From positions 1 through 64,000 of the forward strand of contig NZ_JAUSVX010000013.1 in the NCBI RefSeq assembly GCF_030814995.1: a DNA stretch of 64,000 bases, in the 5' to 3' direction. Numbering within the stretch: position 1 is the stretch's first letter; each line of letters opens with the position of its first letter. This DNA comes from Labrys wisconsinensis (GTDB taxonomy: Bacteria; Pseudomonadota; Alphaproteobacteria; Rhizobiales; Labraceae). Shown piece by piece: positions 19,470-30,609 of this stretch. Position numbers and translations under genes: made by a program. The notes under the pieces are model-generated. The model had not been told where the DNA came from and searched no databases. It saw only the letters and a list, made by a program, of their open reading frames with translations.

Positions 19470-20948
19470 ATGCCCGACGGACAGACCCACAGCACCACCG
19501 GCATCCCGATGCCGGCGCCCGATCCCGGGATCCTGGCCCGGCGCCAGCGCATCGTCGACGGGCTGTCGGCGCTGCTGCCGGGCGAGCAGGTGATCGCGAG
19601 CGAGGACGAGCGGCGCGCCTACGAGACCGACGCCTTCACCGCCTATCGGCAATTGCCGCTGGCGGTGGTGCTGCCGCAGACCACCGAAGAGGTCGCGGCG
19701 GTGCTGAAATTCCTCAACGCCGAGCGCGTGCCGGTGATCCCGCGCGGCGCCGGCACCTCGCTCTCCGGCGGAGCCCTGCCGCAGGCCGACGCCGTGGTGG
19801 TGGGCCTCGCCAAGATGAACCGGGTGCTGGCGCTCGACTTCAAGGACCGCACCGCCCGCGTCCAGGCCGGCATCACCAATCTCGGCATTTCCGGCGCCGT
19901 GGCGCACGAGGGCTTCTTCTATGCGCCGGATCCCTCCAGCCAGCTCGCCTGCACCATCGCCGGCAACATCGCCATGAACTCGGGCGGCGCCCATTGCCTG
20001 AAATACGGCGTCACCACCAACAACATCCTCGGCGTGCGCCTGGTGACGCTGGAAGGCGACATCCTCGACATCGGCGGCGACGCGCTCGACGCGCCGGGGC
20101 TCGACCTGCTCGGCATCGTCATCGGCTCGGAGGGCCAGTTCGGCATCGTCACCGAGGCGGTGGTGCGCATCCTGCGCGCCGCCGAAGGGGCGCGGCCGAT
20201 GCTGGTCGGCTTCGCCGCGCCCGAGGATGCCGGGCGCTGCGTCGCCGAGATCATCGGCTCCGGCATCATCCCGGTGGCGATCGAGTACATGGACCACCTC
20301 GCCATCGAGATCACCGAGGGCTTCGCCCATGCAGGCTATCCCCTCGACGCGGCGGCGATGCTGATCATCGAGGTGGAAGGGAGCGAGGAGGAGATCGACC
20401 GCCTGCTGGAGCGGATCAGCGCCATCGCCCGCCAATGCGGCGCCCGCACCCTCAAGGTGTCGACCTCGGAGGCCGAGAGCGCCGCCATCTGGAAGGGCCG
20501 CAAATCCGCCTTCGGCGCCACCGGCCGCATCGCCGACTATATCTGCATGGACGGCACCATCCCCACCGGCAAGCTGCCGATGGTGCTGACCCGCATGGGC
20601 GAGATCGTCCGCGGCTACGGCCTGCGCGTCGCCAATGTCTTCCACGCCGGTGACGGCAACCTGCATCCGCTGGTGCTCTACAACGTCAACGACGCCGGCG
20701 AGCGCGAGAAGGCGGAGGCTTGCGGCTTCGACATCCTGCGGCTGTGCGTCGAGGCCGGCGGCTGCCTCACCGGCGAGCACGGCGTCGGCATCGAGAAGCG
20801 CGACCTGATGCGCGAGCAGTTCGACGAGACCGAGCTCGCCCAGCAGATACGGCTGAAGCTCGCCTTCGATCCCCACTGGCTCCTGAACCCCGCCAAGGTG
20901 TTCCCGCTCGACCTGCGGCCGGCCGGCGACCTCCCGGCTGCGGCATGA
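19470..20948 (+). CDS. glcD: Glycolate oxidase subunit GlcD
   Basis: 492 residues. FAD-linked catalytic subunit of glycolate oxidase (glycolate to glyoxylate, electrons to the membrane chain through GlcE/GlcF). The PCMH FAD-binding part shows VIPRGAGTSLSGGALP near residue 95, SSQLACTIAGNIAMNSGGAH near residue 155 and IGSEGQFGIVTEAVV near residue 215. The C-terminal oxidase part ends with NVFHAGDGNLHPL and GGCLTGEHGVGIEKRD. GGGAGG lies before the ATG. The stop overlaps glcE (ATGA). The three genes form an operon. Confidence 0.94.
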   Translation: MPDGQTHSTTGIPMPAPDPGILARRQRIVDGLSALLPGEQVIASEDERRAYETDAFTAYRQLPLAVVLPQTTEEVAAVLKFLNAERVPVIPRGAGTSLSGGALPQADAVVVGLAKMNRVLALDFKDRTARVQAGITNLGISGAVAHEGFFYAPDPSSQLACTIAGNIAMNSGGAHCLKYGVTTNNILGVRLVTLEGDILDIGGDALDAPGLDLLGIVIGSEGQFGIVTEAVVRILRAAEGARPMLVGFAAPEDAGRCVAEIIGSGIIPVAIEYMDHLAIEITEGFAHAGYPLDAAAMLIIEVEGSEEEIDRLLERISAIARQCGARTLKVSTSEAESAAIWKGRKSAFGATGRIADYICMDGTIPTGKLPMVLTRMGEIVRGYGLRVANVFHAGDGNLHPLVLYNVNDAGEREKAEACGFDILRLCVEAGGCLTGEHGVGIEKRDLMREQFDETELAQQIRLKLAFDPHWLLNPAKVFPLDLRPAGDLPAAA

Positions 20949-22123
20949 GCGGACCCATCCAAGCCCCCGCCGACGAGGCGGAGCTGGCGCATGTCGTCGC
21001 CGAGGCCTTTGCCGCCCGCACGCCGCTCGACATCCGCGGCGGCGGCTCCAAGCGCGACGTCGGCCGCCCGGTGCACGGGGCAGCGGTCGGGACGGGCGGG
21101 CTTTCCGGCATCACCCTCTACGAGCCGGCCGAGCTGGTGATCGGGGCGAGAGCCGGCACGCCGCTCGCCGAGCTCACCGCCGCGCTCGACGCCAACGGGC
21201 AGATGCTGCCCTTCGAGCCGGCAGACTGGCGCGGCCTGCTCGGCTCGGGCGAGGCGCGGCCGACGGTCGGCGGCACGGTGGCGGCCAACCTCTCCGGCCC
21301 GCGCCGCCTGATGGCCGGCGCCTGCCGCGACGCGCTGATCGGCGTGCGCTTCGTCAACGGCCGCGGCGAGACCATCCGCAACGGCGGGCGGGTGATGAAG
21401 AACGTCACCGGCTACGACCTGGTCAAGCTGATGGCCGGGTCCTGGGGCACGCTCGGCATCGTCACGGAGGCGATCTTCAAGCTGCTGCCGAGGCCCGAGA
21501 CCTCGGCCAGCCTGGTGTGGAGCGGGCTTACCGACGAGGATGCGGTGGCGCTGATGTCGGCGGCCGCCGGCAGCCCCTACGAGATCTCGGCGGCGGCGCA
21601 CTGGCCGGCCGGGGACGGCATGCCGGCCCGCACGGTGCTGCGGCTGGAGAATTTCGCGCCCTCGGTCGCCTATCGCGCCGAACGCCTTGCCCGCGAGCTC
21701 AAGCGCCACGGCGCGCCCGACCGGCTGGACGAGGCGGCTTCGAGCGCGCTCTGGCGCGACATCCGCGACGCGGCGCCGCTGCGGGATGCGGCCGGTGCCG
21801 TCTGGCGGGTGAGCGTCGCGCCGTCCAGGGCCCCGGCCGTGGCGCTGGCCCTGCGCCAGGCCGGCGGCGCGGCGCGCCTGTTCGACTGGGGCGGCGGGCT
21901 CGTCTGGGCGGCGGCGCCGGAGACGGCGGAGGCCGCCGCGGCGATCCGCCGAGCCGCGGCCGCGCAGGGCGGCCATGCCACGCTGGTGCGCGGCAGCGAA
22001 GCCCTGCGCCTGGCGGTCCCGCCCTTCACCCCGCCCGCCGGGCCGCTCGCCGCCCTGACGGCGCGCATCCGGGCGGCGTTCGACCCCGCCGGCATCCTCA
22101 ACCCCGGCAAGATGGGCGAGTGA
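20945..22123 (+). CDS. glcE: Glycolate oxidase FAD-binding subunit GlcE
   Basis: 392 residues. A shorter PCMH flavoprotein than GlcD. Visible blocks are DIRGGGSKRDVGRP near residue 30, ARPTVGGTVAANLSGPRR near residue 105 and NGGRVMKNVTGYDLVKLMAG near residue 145, with AGSWGTLGIVTEAIFKLLP after it, all typical of GlcE. The C-terminus ends with DPAGILNPGKM. The ATG overlaps the glcD stop, and a one-base gap separates it from glcF. Confidence 0.94.
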   Translation: MSGPIQAPADEAELAHVVAEAFAARTPLDIRGGGSKRDVGRPVHGAAVGTGGLSGITLYEPAELVIGARAGTPLAELTAALDANGQMLPFEPADWRGLLGSGEARPTVGGTVAANLSGPRRLMAGACRDALIGVRFVNGRGETIRNGGRVMKNVTGYDLVKLMAGSWGTLGIVTEAIFKLLPRPETSASLVWSGLTDEDAVALMSAAAGSPYEISAAAHWPAGDGMPARTVLRLENFAPSVAYRAERLARELKRHGAPDRLDEAASSALWRDIRDAAPLRDAAGAVWRVSVAPSRAPAVALALRQAGGAARLFDWGGGLVWAAAPETAEAAAAIRRAAAAQGGHATLVRGSEALRLAVPPFTPPAGPLAALTARIRAAFDPAGILNPGKMGE

Positions 22124-22124
22124 C

Positions 22125-23438
22125 ATGCAGACCGATTTTTCGCCGGCGCAGCTCAGCGACCCGCAGATGCGGGAATCCGAGACAATCCTGCGCAGCTGCG
22201 TGCATTGCGGCTTCTGCACCGCCACCTGCCCGACCTATGCGCTGCTCGGGGACGAGCTCGATTCGCCGCGCGGGCGCATCTACCTGATCAAGGACATGCT
22301 GGAGGGCGGCAAGCCGGCCACCCCCGAGGTGGTCAAGCACATCGACCGCTGCCTCTCCTGCCTCTCCTGCATGACGACCTGCCCCTCCGGCGTGCACTAC
22401 ATGCACCTGGTCGACCACGCCCGGGCCCATATCGAGACGACCTATCGCCGGCCCCTGAGCGAGCGCATGGTGCGCGGCATCGTCGCGACGGTGCTGCCGA
22501 ACCGCCGGCTGTTCCGCCTGGCCCTGGTCCTGGCGCGGCTCGGCCGGCGCGCCCTGCCGCTGGTGCGGCGCCTGCCGCAAGGCGAGCGCCTGGCGGCCAT
22601 GCTGGCCCTGGCGCCCGCAGCGCTGCCCGCCGCGGCGACCCCGGTGCGCCCCGGCCGGTTCCCGGCCGAGGGCGAGCGCCGCGGACGGGTGGCGCTGCTC
22701 AGCGGCTGCGCCCAGCCGGTGCTGGCGCCCGGCATCAACGAGGCGGCGATCCGGCTGCTGAACCGCCACGGCGTCGAGGTGGTGCTGCCGTCCGGCGAAG
22801 GCTGCTGCGGTGCCCTTGTCCATCATATGGGCCGGGAGCACCGGGCGCTGGAGCAGGCGCGGCGCAACGTCGATGCCTGGACGGCCGAGATCGAGCGCGG
22901 CGGGCTCGACGCCATCCTGGTCACCACCTCCGGCTGCGGCACCACGATCAAGGACTACGGCTTCATGCTGCGCGAGGACGCCGCCTATGCCGCCAAGGCC
23001 GCCCGCGTCGCCGCCCTGGCCAAGGACGTCTCGGAATATCTGGCCACGCTGTCGCTGCGCCCGGCGCGCGCGCTCGACCAGACCGTCGCCTACCATTCCG
23101 CCTGCTCGATGCAGCACGGCCAGAAGATCGTCGCCGAGCCCAAGACCCTGCTCAAGCGCATGGGCTTCACGGTGAAGGATCCGCCGGAGGGGCACCTGTG
23201 CTGCGGCTCGGCCGGCACCTACAACATGCTGCAGCCGGAGATCTCCGGCCGGCTGCGGGCCCGCAAGGTGGCGAATATCGAGAAGACCGGGCCCGACCTG
23301 ATCGCCACCGGCAATATCGGCTGCATCACCCAGATCGCGCAGGGCACCGCCATCCCCATCGTCCATACCGTCGAGCTGCTGGACTGGGCGACGGGCGGCC
23401 CGAAGCCGGGGGCGCTGGAGGGCATCGGCCCGGCCTGA
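22125..23438 (+). CDS. glcF: Glycolate oxidase iron-sulfur subunit GlcF
   Basis: 437 residues. Two 4Fe-4S motifs, CVHCGFCTATCP near residue 26 and CLSCLSCMTTCP near residue 75, followed by two CCG-type domains. The first CCG domain includes GCCGALVHHMG near residue 225, and the second includes CCGSAGTYNM near residue 360. GlcF passes electrons from the flavin subunits to the respiratory chain. It is the last gene of the operon and is convergent with the FolD-like gene, 17 bases apart. Confidence 0.94.
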   Translation: MQTDFSPAQLSDPQMRESETILRSCVHCGFCTATCPTYALLGDELDSPRGRIYLIKDMLEGGKPATPEVVKHIDRCLSCLSCMTTCPSGVHYMHLVDHARAHIETTYRRPLSERMVRGIVATVLPNRRLFRLALVLARLGRRALPLVRRLPQGERLAAMLALAPAALPAAATPVRPGRFPAEGERRGRVALLSGCAQPVLAPGINEAAIRLLNRHGVEVVLPSGEGCCGALVHHMGREHRALEQARRNVDAWTAEIERGGLDAILVTTSGCGTTIKDYGFMLREDAAYAAKAARVAALAKDVSEYLATLSLRPARALDQTVAYHSACSMQHGQKIVAEPKTLLKRMGFTVKDPPEGHLCCGSAGTYNMLQPEISGRLRARKVANIEKTGPDLIATGNIGCITQIAQGTAIPIVHTVELLDWATGGPKPGALEGIGPA

Positions 23439-23455
23439 GAGGCCGGAGCGCGAGA

Positions 23456-24364
23456 CTACCGCCCGACGTCCTCGCGATAGGCAGTCTCGTAGAGCGTGCG
23501 CTGGCGCTTCAGCGCCGTCAGCGCGTTGCGCAGCAGGATGGCGACGGTGACCGGGCCGACGCCGCCCGGGACCGGCGTGATCCAGGCGGCGACCTCGCGC
23601 ACCGAATCGGTGTCGACGTCGCCGATCACGCTCTCTCGCCCCTCGGCGTCCTTGACGACGTTGATGCCGATGTCGATCACCGCCGCCCCCGGCTTCACCA
23701 TCTCGGCGGTGATCAGCCTGGCCTTGCCGACCGCGACGAAGAGGGCATCGGCGCGCCGGGCATGGATCGCCACCGAGCGGGTCATGTGGTGGCAGACCGT
23801 GACTGTCGCCCCCTCGCTCATCAGAAGGAAGGCGATCGGCTTGCCGACGATCTCGGAATGGCCGACCACCACGACCTCGAGGCCCTCCAGCTTCAGCCCG
23901 GTCGCCTTGAGCAGCTCCACCGACGCTGCGGCCGTGCAGGGCGCGAGGTCGAGCTGGTTGTAGACGATGTTGCCGATCGAGGCGGGGTGCATGCCCTCCA
24001 CGTCCTTCATCGGGTGCACCGCCCCTTGCAGCGCCTTCAGCGCGATATGTGCCGGGGCCGGGCGTTGGATGATGATGCCGGTGACGCGCGGATCGGCATT
24101 CATCGCCCTGATCGCCACCTCGAGCTCGGCCTGGGTGATGGAAGCGGGGAAGTTGCGCTCCTCGAAGGCGATGCCGGCGCGCTCGGCCTGGCGCTTCTGG
24201 TTGCGGATATAGACCGCCGCCGCCTCGACGTCGCCGATGCTGATCGACAGGAGCCGGGGATGCCAGCCGGCGGCAGCGAGCATCTCGGTCTCGCGGCGGA
24301 CCTCGGCGATGATGGCGTCGGCGATCGGCTTGCCGCGAAGGTCGTGGGGGTGGCTCTGGACCAT
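23456..24364 (-). CDS. folD: FolD-like methylenetetrahydrofolate dehydrogenase/cyclohydrolase, divergent
   Basis: 302 residues. The canonical enzyme converts 5,10-methylene-THF to 10-formyl-THF in two steps. The fold is clear: NADP-domain VVVGHSEIVGKPIAFLLMSE near residue 170, TPVPGGVGPVTVA near residue 268. Active-site residues deviate. The conserved Tyr is Y52 in VYIRNQKRQ, but the position four residues on, normally catalytic Lys, is Gln56. The motif normally VQLPLP reads IIIQRPAP, DVDG reads DVEG, and PCTPxG reads PCTAAA. Loss of the catalytic Lys should disable cyclohydrolase activity while dehydrogenation could remain. It is probably a second FolD paralogue. The position beside glcDEF and malate synthase suggests one-carbon/glyoxylate coupling. 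Confidence 0.82.
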   Translation of the reverse strand: MVQSHPHDLRGKPIADAIIAEVRRETEMLAAAGWHPRLLSISIGDVEAAAVYIRNQKRQAERAGIAFEERNFPASITQAELEVAIRAMNADPRVTGIIIQRPAPAHIALKALQGAVHPMKDVEGMHPASIGNIVYNQLDLAPCTAAASVELLKATGLKLEGLEVVVVGHSEIVGKPIAFLLMSEGATVTVCHHMTRSVAIHARRADALFVAVGKARLITAEMVKPGAAVIDIGINVVKDAEGRESVIGDVDTDSVREVAAWITPVPGGVGPVTVAILLRNALTALKRQRTLYETAYREDVGR

Positions 24365-24579
24365 GCTTTGCTTCCGCCGACGAGGATATAATTATTCATA
24401 CAGGGAAAAATATCTCCGCCAAGGGCGTGCTGCCAAGCGTCGCAGGCGGGCTCGCGCCGGGCAGGAGCACGGCTGCGCGTCCCGTGTCAATGCGCACGGC
24501 AGCGGCCGGCGGGGCGGCTATCCTGTCCTCATCGATCGAGCGCAACACCGCGGCGATCCCAACCCAGAGGACGATACCG

Positions 24580-24834
24580 ATGATCCGCAAGCTCGTGTCC
24601 GCCACTCTCGTCGCCGCCACCCTCGCGGGTGGGGCTCTCGCCACCACCACCTCCGCCCAGGCCGGCGGCTATGGCTACGGTGGCGGTTATGGCGGTGGCT
24701 ACGGCGGTGGCTATGGCTACTCCTATCAGCCCAGCTACAGCTACACCTACCAGCCGACCTGCTACTACGAGACGCGCCGCGTCAACGACGGCTACGGCTA
24801 CTATCGCTATGTGCGCGTGCGCGTCTGCCGCTGA
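24580..24834 (+). CDS. Small secreted Gly/Tyr-rich protein
   Basis: 84 residues. A signal peptide (about 1-28, ending TTTSAQA) is followed by a GYGGGYGGGYGGGYGYSY-type repeat and a C-terminal part with two cysteines (TCYYETRRV and VRVCR) that may pair. An AGAGGA ribosome site precedes the ATG. It is monocistronic and ends 29 bases before a strong terminator. Such GY-rich small proteins are frequent in Hyphomicrobiales; function is unknown to me. Confidence 0.72.
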   Translation: MIRKLVSATLVAATLAGGALATTTSAQAGGYGYGGGYGGGYGGGYGYSYQPSYSYTYQPTCYYETRRVNDGYGYYRYVRVRVCR

Positions 24835-24863
24835 GCGCAGCCGCTCCACCTGCCATATCTCCG

Positions 24864-24889
24864 GAAAACCCCGCCTCGGCGGGGTTTTC
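24864..24889 (+). terminator. Rho-independent terminator after the Gly/Tyr-rich gene
   Basis: AAAACCCCGCC pairs perfectly with GGCGGGGTTTT across a minimal loop (24865-24875 with 24878-24888), an 11-bp stem with a U-tract on the 3' side. It can act in both directions. Confidence 0.85.
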
Positions 24890-25052
24890 TGCGTTTGCGC
24901 CCCGGACCGCGCCTCGCCCCCACCCGTCGTCGGGGGCCGCGCAGCAGCCGGCGGCGCTTTACACTGCAACGCGGGATAAATAGGGTCCTGCCCGCAAGTG
25001 CCGCCGGCCGCTCTTTCCCACCGTGGCGCCGATCCCAGATGGAGACCAGCCA

Positions 25053-26648
<1,596 letters not shown>

Positions 26649-26706
26649 CGACGCCGGATCCCGCCCCCGCCGCAGAGGGCCGGGCGCCCCTGCCGCGCGG
26701 CGCCCT

Positions 26707-29700
26707 CTATTCCGCCAGCACCCGCATGGGCGGGAACACCACCTCGACGATCGTGCCGGCATTCTTGGCGGACTGGATGGAGAAGGTGGCGCGGTTGGCC
26801 TCCACCAGCGCCTTGGTCAGCGGCAGGCCGAGGCCGGTGCCGCGGGCGCTCGCGCTGGCGGTGGCGACCTGGCGGAACGGCTCCAGCGCCACGGCCAGCT
26901 CCTTCTCGGTCATGCCCTCGCCGGTGTCGCGCACGCGCAGCACCGCCTCGCCGCGCTCGGACAGGGTGGTGGAGACGATGATCTGGCCGGCGGGCGGGGT
27001 GAACTTCACCGAGTTCGACAGGAGATTCAGGACGATCTGGCGCAGGCTCCGGCCGTCGGCCACCACATTGGGCAGCCGGGGGGCCAGGGCGCTGCGGATG
27101 ATGATCCGGCCGCCATTGGCCTGCGGCTGCATGATCGCCACCGCCTGCTGCACGACCTCGTTGAGGTCGACGCTGGCGAAGGAGAGCTCCATCCGCCCCG
27201 CCTCGATCTTGGAGAGGTCGAGCAGGTCGTCCACCAGGCTGATGACATGGCCGCCGGAGGCGTGGATATCGCGGGCATAGGCACGGTAGCGGTCGTTGCC
27301 GAGCGGGCCGAAGCGCTCCTCCATCATCAGCTCGGCGAAGCCGACGATGGCGTTCAGCGGCGTGCGGATCTCGTGCGAGATCTTGGCCAGGAAGTCCGAC
27401 TTCTGCGAGGAGGCGTCCTCGGCCCGACGCCGGGCATCGGTGAGCTCGGCCTCGGCCTTCTTGAAGGTGGTCATGTCGCGCAGCACGGCGCAGAACCGGC
27501 TGCCGTCCGCCTCGCCGATCCGCCCGAGCGTCATGGAGAGCGGCACCAGCCCGCCCTGGCGCACCCGGCCCGTGACCTCGCGGCCGTCGTTGAGCACGCT
27601 GGCGACGCCGTTCCGGCGCAGGCTGTCGAGATAGTCGAAGGCAGCCCGATGGCTCTCCTGCGCCAGCAGCATGGCCAGGCTCTTGCCGGCGATCGCCTCG
27701 GTCTCGTAGCCGAACAGCGCCTCGGCGCTGCGGTTGATGCCGACGATGCTGCCGTCGGCGTCGAGAATGATGACGCCGTCCGTGGCGGTGTCGAGCACCG
27801 CCTGCAGCTCGTCGGCCCGGCGCCCGGCGGCAAGGGCCGCCTGTCGGGCATCCTCGGCCGAGGTATCCCCTGGCGGCGGCGCCGCCGGGGGCTCGACCGG
27901 CAGCACCAGGCGCCGCCGGATCGAGATCAGCAGCGCGCTCTCCCCGTTCCAGGGCGTGGTCTGGACGCGCCCGTCGACCGCGATGGTCTCCTCGTCGGCG
28001 CGGCGCAGCAGCACGCCCGCGCCGGCGGCGTCCTCGTCCGGCCGGCCGAGCGGGCCCGGACCGGCGAACAGCCGCTCGAGGCCGCCGGCCCGGCGCATGG
28101 CCTCGATATCGGCATAGCCGGTGAGATCGAGCAGGGTGCGGTTGGCGAAGAGCAGGTCCTCGCCGCGCGCCACCAGGATGCCGAGCGGCAGGCGGTCGAT
28201 GAAGCCGAGCGGCACGTATCCCTGCGGAGCCTGGTCGGGCGAGTCCCGGTCGGACAGGGCGTGGACGGGCGTCTCCGGTGGCGCGCCCTCGCGCGCCGGC
28301 TCGGCGCTCTCGGCCGACACGGCCTGCGGCGGGGCGGACGGCTCCGCCTGGGCGAGCTGCCGGCGCACCGCCTCGACCAGCGCCTTGGCCTTCGCCCCGG
28401 CAACATCGTCGTCCGCGCTCCAGCGCGCCTCGTCGGCGACGGCGCTCGGCCGGTCCGCCGGGGCCTCGACCGTCGGCGAGGCCGCGTCGACGGCACCGGC
28501 CGGCGCCTCGGCTCGCTCCGCCGTGCCGGCGGCATCCGCCGGGGGCTGCGGCTCCGCGGGCGCATCCGGCACGCGCTGGCCGGCGGATGCAGGCGGCCCC
28601 TCCTCGTCGCCCTCGACCCGGGCGCCGAGGGCGCGGGCGATCTCGCGAAAAGCATTGCGCTCGGACGGCGAGAGCGCCGGCCGGTCGAGCGCGACCGGGC
28701 GGCCCTGGTGCAACCGCACCACGTTCGAATCGCTCAGGGCACGCGCCTCGCGCGCCGCGGCCAGGGGAATGACCGGCGTCGTGCCGGCATCGGTCGCAGG
28801 CTCCCGGCGGTCCGCGGCGGCCTGTTCCGAAACGGGCCGCGCCTCCTCGGTGGCGGTGCTCGCGACCGGCGGCTCCGCCTCGGGCGGGACCGGTGCGGCA
28901 GCTTCGCCGGCCGGGTGCTCCGCCTCGGCATGGATGCCGCCAACCGGCTCCACCACGGCGTGCAGCGGCCGCTCCGCCTCCGCCGGGACCGGCGCGGCGC
29001 CTTCGCCGGCCGGGGGCTCCGCCTCGGCATGGACGCCGCCAACCGGCTCCGCCACGGCATGCAGCGGCGGCTCAGCCTCGGCGTGAACCGGCGCGGCGCC
29101 TTCACCGGCCGGGTGCTCCGCCACGGCGTGGATGCCAGCTCCCGGCTCCGCCACGCCGGGCACCGCCTCCTCCGGCCCGACCATTGTCGCCGGCGAGATC
29201 GGCAGCTCCGCCTCGGCCGGGACCGGCGCGGCGGCCTCGCCGGCGGGGGCGGCCCCCTCGGCCTGGATGCGGGCCTCCGGCGCCGTTGCGCCGTCCATCG
29301 GCTGCTCCGGTTCGGCCGCGGCGACCGGCGCGACCGGCGGATCGGGGACGATGGCCGGCGGCGACTGTTCCGCCTCGGGGGAGGCCGCGGCGGACGGAGC
29401 CGGCGTGGCTTCCCCAGCCGCCTCGCCGGCATCCGGCATGATGGTGGGCGGACGGCAGATGCCGAAGCCGCGGAAACCCTGGAAGGCGCGGTTGCGGTCG
29501 AACACCGGCAGGGCGCTCATCTCGATGGCGGTCAGCGTGCGCGCCGCCGGGTCCGGCCAGGTCACGCCGAGGCCGGTCCAGGTGGCCTGGCCGGCAAAGG
29601 CGCGGGCCAGCGGGCCGTCCGGGTCGAGGCCCGCCTCCGCCGCGACCTCGGCGAAACGCCGGCCGTGCCATAGCGTCGCAGCCTCGCCGATGCCGGTCGC

Positions 29701-30609
29701 CAGCTCGGGCGAAACCGAGACGAAGCGGCCGTCGGCCGCGGTCTGGAACACGAAGCGGATCGGCGCCGTGCGTAGCGGCAGCCGTTCGGGCACCGGCACG
29801 GCCGTCTCCGCCTCAGGCTCGGCGGCCGGGGATGCGGGCGGCTCGGGCTGCCCGCCGGCCGCCAGATCCGGCGGGGTGCCGGCGGCCTCGCCGGCAACGG
29901 CGAGATCCGGAGCCGGGCCGGCGCTCGGTTCGGCGAAGGCAGGCTCCGCCGCCGCTTCCGGCGGCGGCCCGGCCTCAGCCTCGGCCCGGTCTGCCGGGCG
30001 ATCGCCGTCCGCCGATCCTTCCGGCTGGAGCACGGGCGCAGCCGGGGCCGCATCGGCGGAGATCGCCGCCGGGGGCGCAGGGCTCTCCGAGGCGGCCGGT
30101 GCGGTCTCTGCGGCCGGACCGCCCGGCCGCAGGGGAGCGGCGCCCTCCTCGTTCGGCAGCCAGCGCCAGGTCGGCGGCTCGGCGGTCTCCGGCGCGGGTT
30201 TCGGCAGGCCCGCGGCCGGCTCCGCCGCCGGCCCACGCCGCAGCCAGCGCGGCACCTCGGTCGCGGTCATCAGCAGCACGGCGGCGCCGTCCGGCGCCTC
30301 GAGCCGGCGGCAGGCGCAGGCGACCGGCGCCAGCCGGCCGAGACCGGGGAAGCGCAGCCGTTCGATCCTGGCGGCCCCGCCGCCCTGGACGACGCGGGCG
30401 ATGCGCGCGGCATCTCCGGCGAGAGCGCCCGTCGCGGCCCGACCGCCCGCGACGTCCGCGACCGTGACGCCCAGGGCGCTCGCGCCCGCCGCATTGGCCC
30501 ACAGCAGCCGTCCCTCGACGCTCCACACGAAAGCCGGGCGCGGATCGGCCGCCAATCCGTCCAGCCGGCGATCGCCCGCAAAGGCGGAGAACAGCGTCGC
30601 GTCGGTCAT
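26707..30609 (-). CDS. PAS-domain sensor histidine kinase of the PdhS/PleC type
   Basis: 1300 residues. N-terminal PAS-like segments (about 15-130 and 275-400) are separated by very long Ala/Pro/Glu-rich low-complexity stretches (about 130-270 and 400-830). A PAS domain near 930-1060 contains TDGVIILDADGSIVGINRSA. The HisKA domain has KISHEIRTPLNAIVGFAELM with the phosphoacceptor His1079, followed by ERFGPLGNDRY and DDLLDLSKIEAGRMEL, the signature of the PdhS/PleC/DivJ group that acts on DivK in alphaproteobacterial cell-cycle control. The ATPase domain shows NLLSNSVKFTP, VRDTGEGM and GTGLGLPL. No membrane segment is seen, so it is probably cytoplasmic. ATG at 30609 is preceded in frame by a GTG. 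Confidence 0.85.
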   Translation of the reverse strand: MTDATLFSAFAGDRRLDGLAADPRPAFVWSVEGRLLWANAAGASALGVTVADVAGGRAATGALAGDAARIARVVQGGGAARIERLRFPGLGRLAPVACACRRLEAPDGAAVLLMTATEVPRWLRRGPAAEPAAGLPKPAPETAEPPTWRWLPNEEGAAPLRPGGPAAETAPAASESPAPPAAISADAAPAAPVLQPEGSADGDRPADRAEAEAGPPPEAAAEPAFAEPSAGPAPDLAVAGEAAGTPPDLAAGGQPEPPASPAAEPEAETAVPVPERLPLRTAPIRFVFQTAADGRFVSVSPELATGIGEAATLWHGRRFAEVAAEAGLDPDGPLARAFAGQATWTGLGVTWPDPAARTLTAIEMSALPVFDRNRAFQGFRGFGICRPPTIMPDAGEAAGEATPAPSAAASPEAEQSPPAIVPDPPVAPVAAAEPEQPMDGATAPEARIQAEGAAPAGEAAAPVPAEAELPISPATMVGPEEAVPGVAEPGAGIHAVAEHPAGEGAAPVHAEAEPPLHAVAEPVGGVHAEAEPPAGEGAAPVPAEAERPLHAVVEPVGGIHAEAEHPAGEAAAPVPPEAEPPVASTATEEARPVSEQAAADRREPATDAGTTPVIPLAAAREARALSDSNVVRLHQGRPVALDRPALSPSERNAFREIARALGARVEGDEEGPPASAGQRVPDAPAEPQPPADAAGTAERAEAPAGAVDAASPTVEAPADRPSAVADEARWSADDDVAGAKAKALVEAVRRQLAQAEPSAPPQAVSAESAEPAREGAPPETPVHALSDRDSPDQAPQGYVPLGFIDRLPLGILVARGEDLLFANRTLLDLTGYADIEAMRRAGGLERLFAGPGPLGRPDEDAAGAGVLLRRADEETIAVDGRVQTTPWNGESALLISIRRRLVLPVEPPAAPPPGDTSAEDARQAALAAGRRADELQAVLDTATDGVIILDADGSIVGINRSAEALFGYETEAIAGKSLAMLLAQESHRAAFDYLDSLRRNGVASVLNDGREVTGRVRQGGLVPLSMTLGRIGEADGSRFCAVLRDMTTFKKAEAELTDARRRAEDASSQKSDFLAKISHEIRTPLNAIVGFAELMMEERFGPLGNDRYRAYARDIHASGGHVISLVDDLLDLSKIEAGRMELSFASVDLNEVVQQAVAIMQPQANGGRIIIRSALAPRLPNVVADGRSLRQIVLNLLSNSVKFTPPAGQIIVSTTLSERGEAVLRVRDTGEGMTEKELAVALEPFRQVATASASARGTGLGLPLTKALVEANRATFSIQSAKNAGTIVEVVFPPMRVLAE
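28860..29240 (-). repeat. Imperfect coding repeat in the kinase linker
   Basis: Residues ~457-584 of the kinase consist of about three imperfect copies of a ~34-residue unit resembling HAEAEHPAGEGAAPVPAEAE followed by RPLHAVVEPVGGI. The DNA repeats accordingly (for example the CCGGCTCCGCCACGGC blocks). The sequence is acidic, proline-rich and probably disordered. Copy number may vary between strains. Confidence 0.75.

Noticed and set aside
27247-29673. 808-codon open frame on the plus strand
   Set aside because: Antisense shadow of the PAS kinase, with repetitive Gly/Arg content from the linker repeats.
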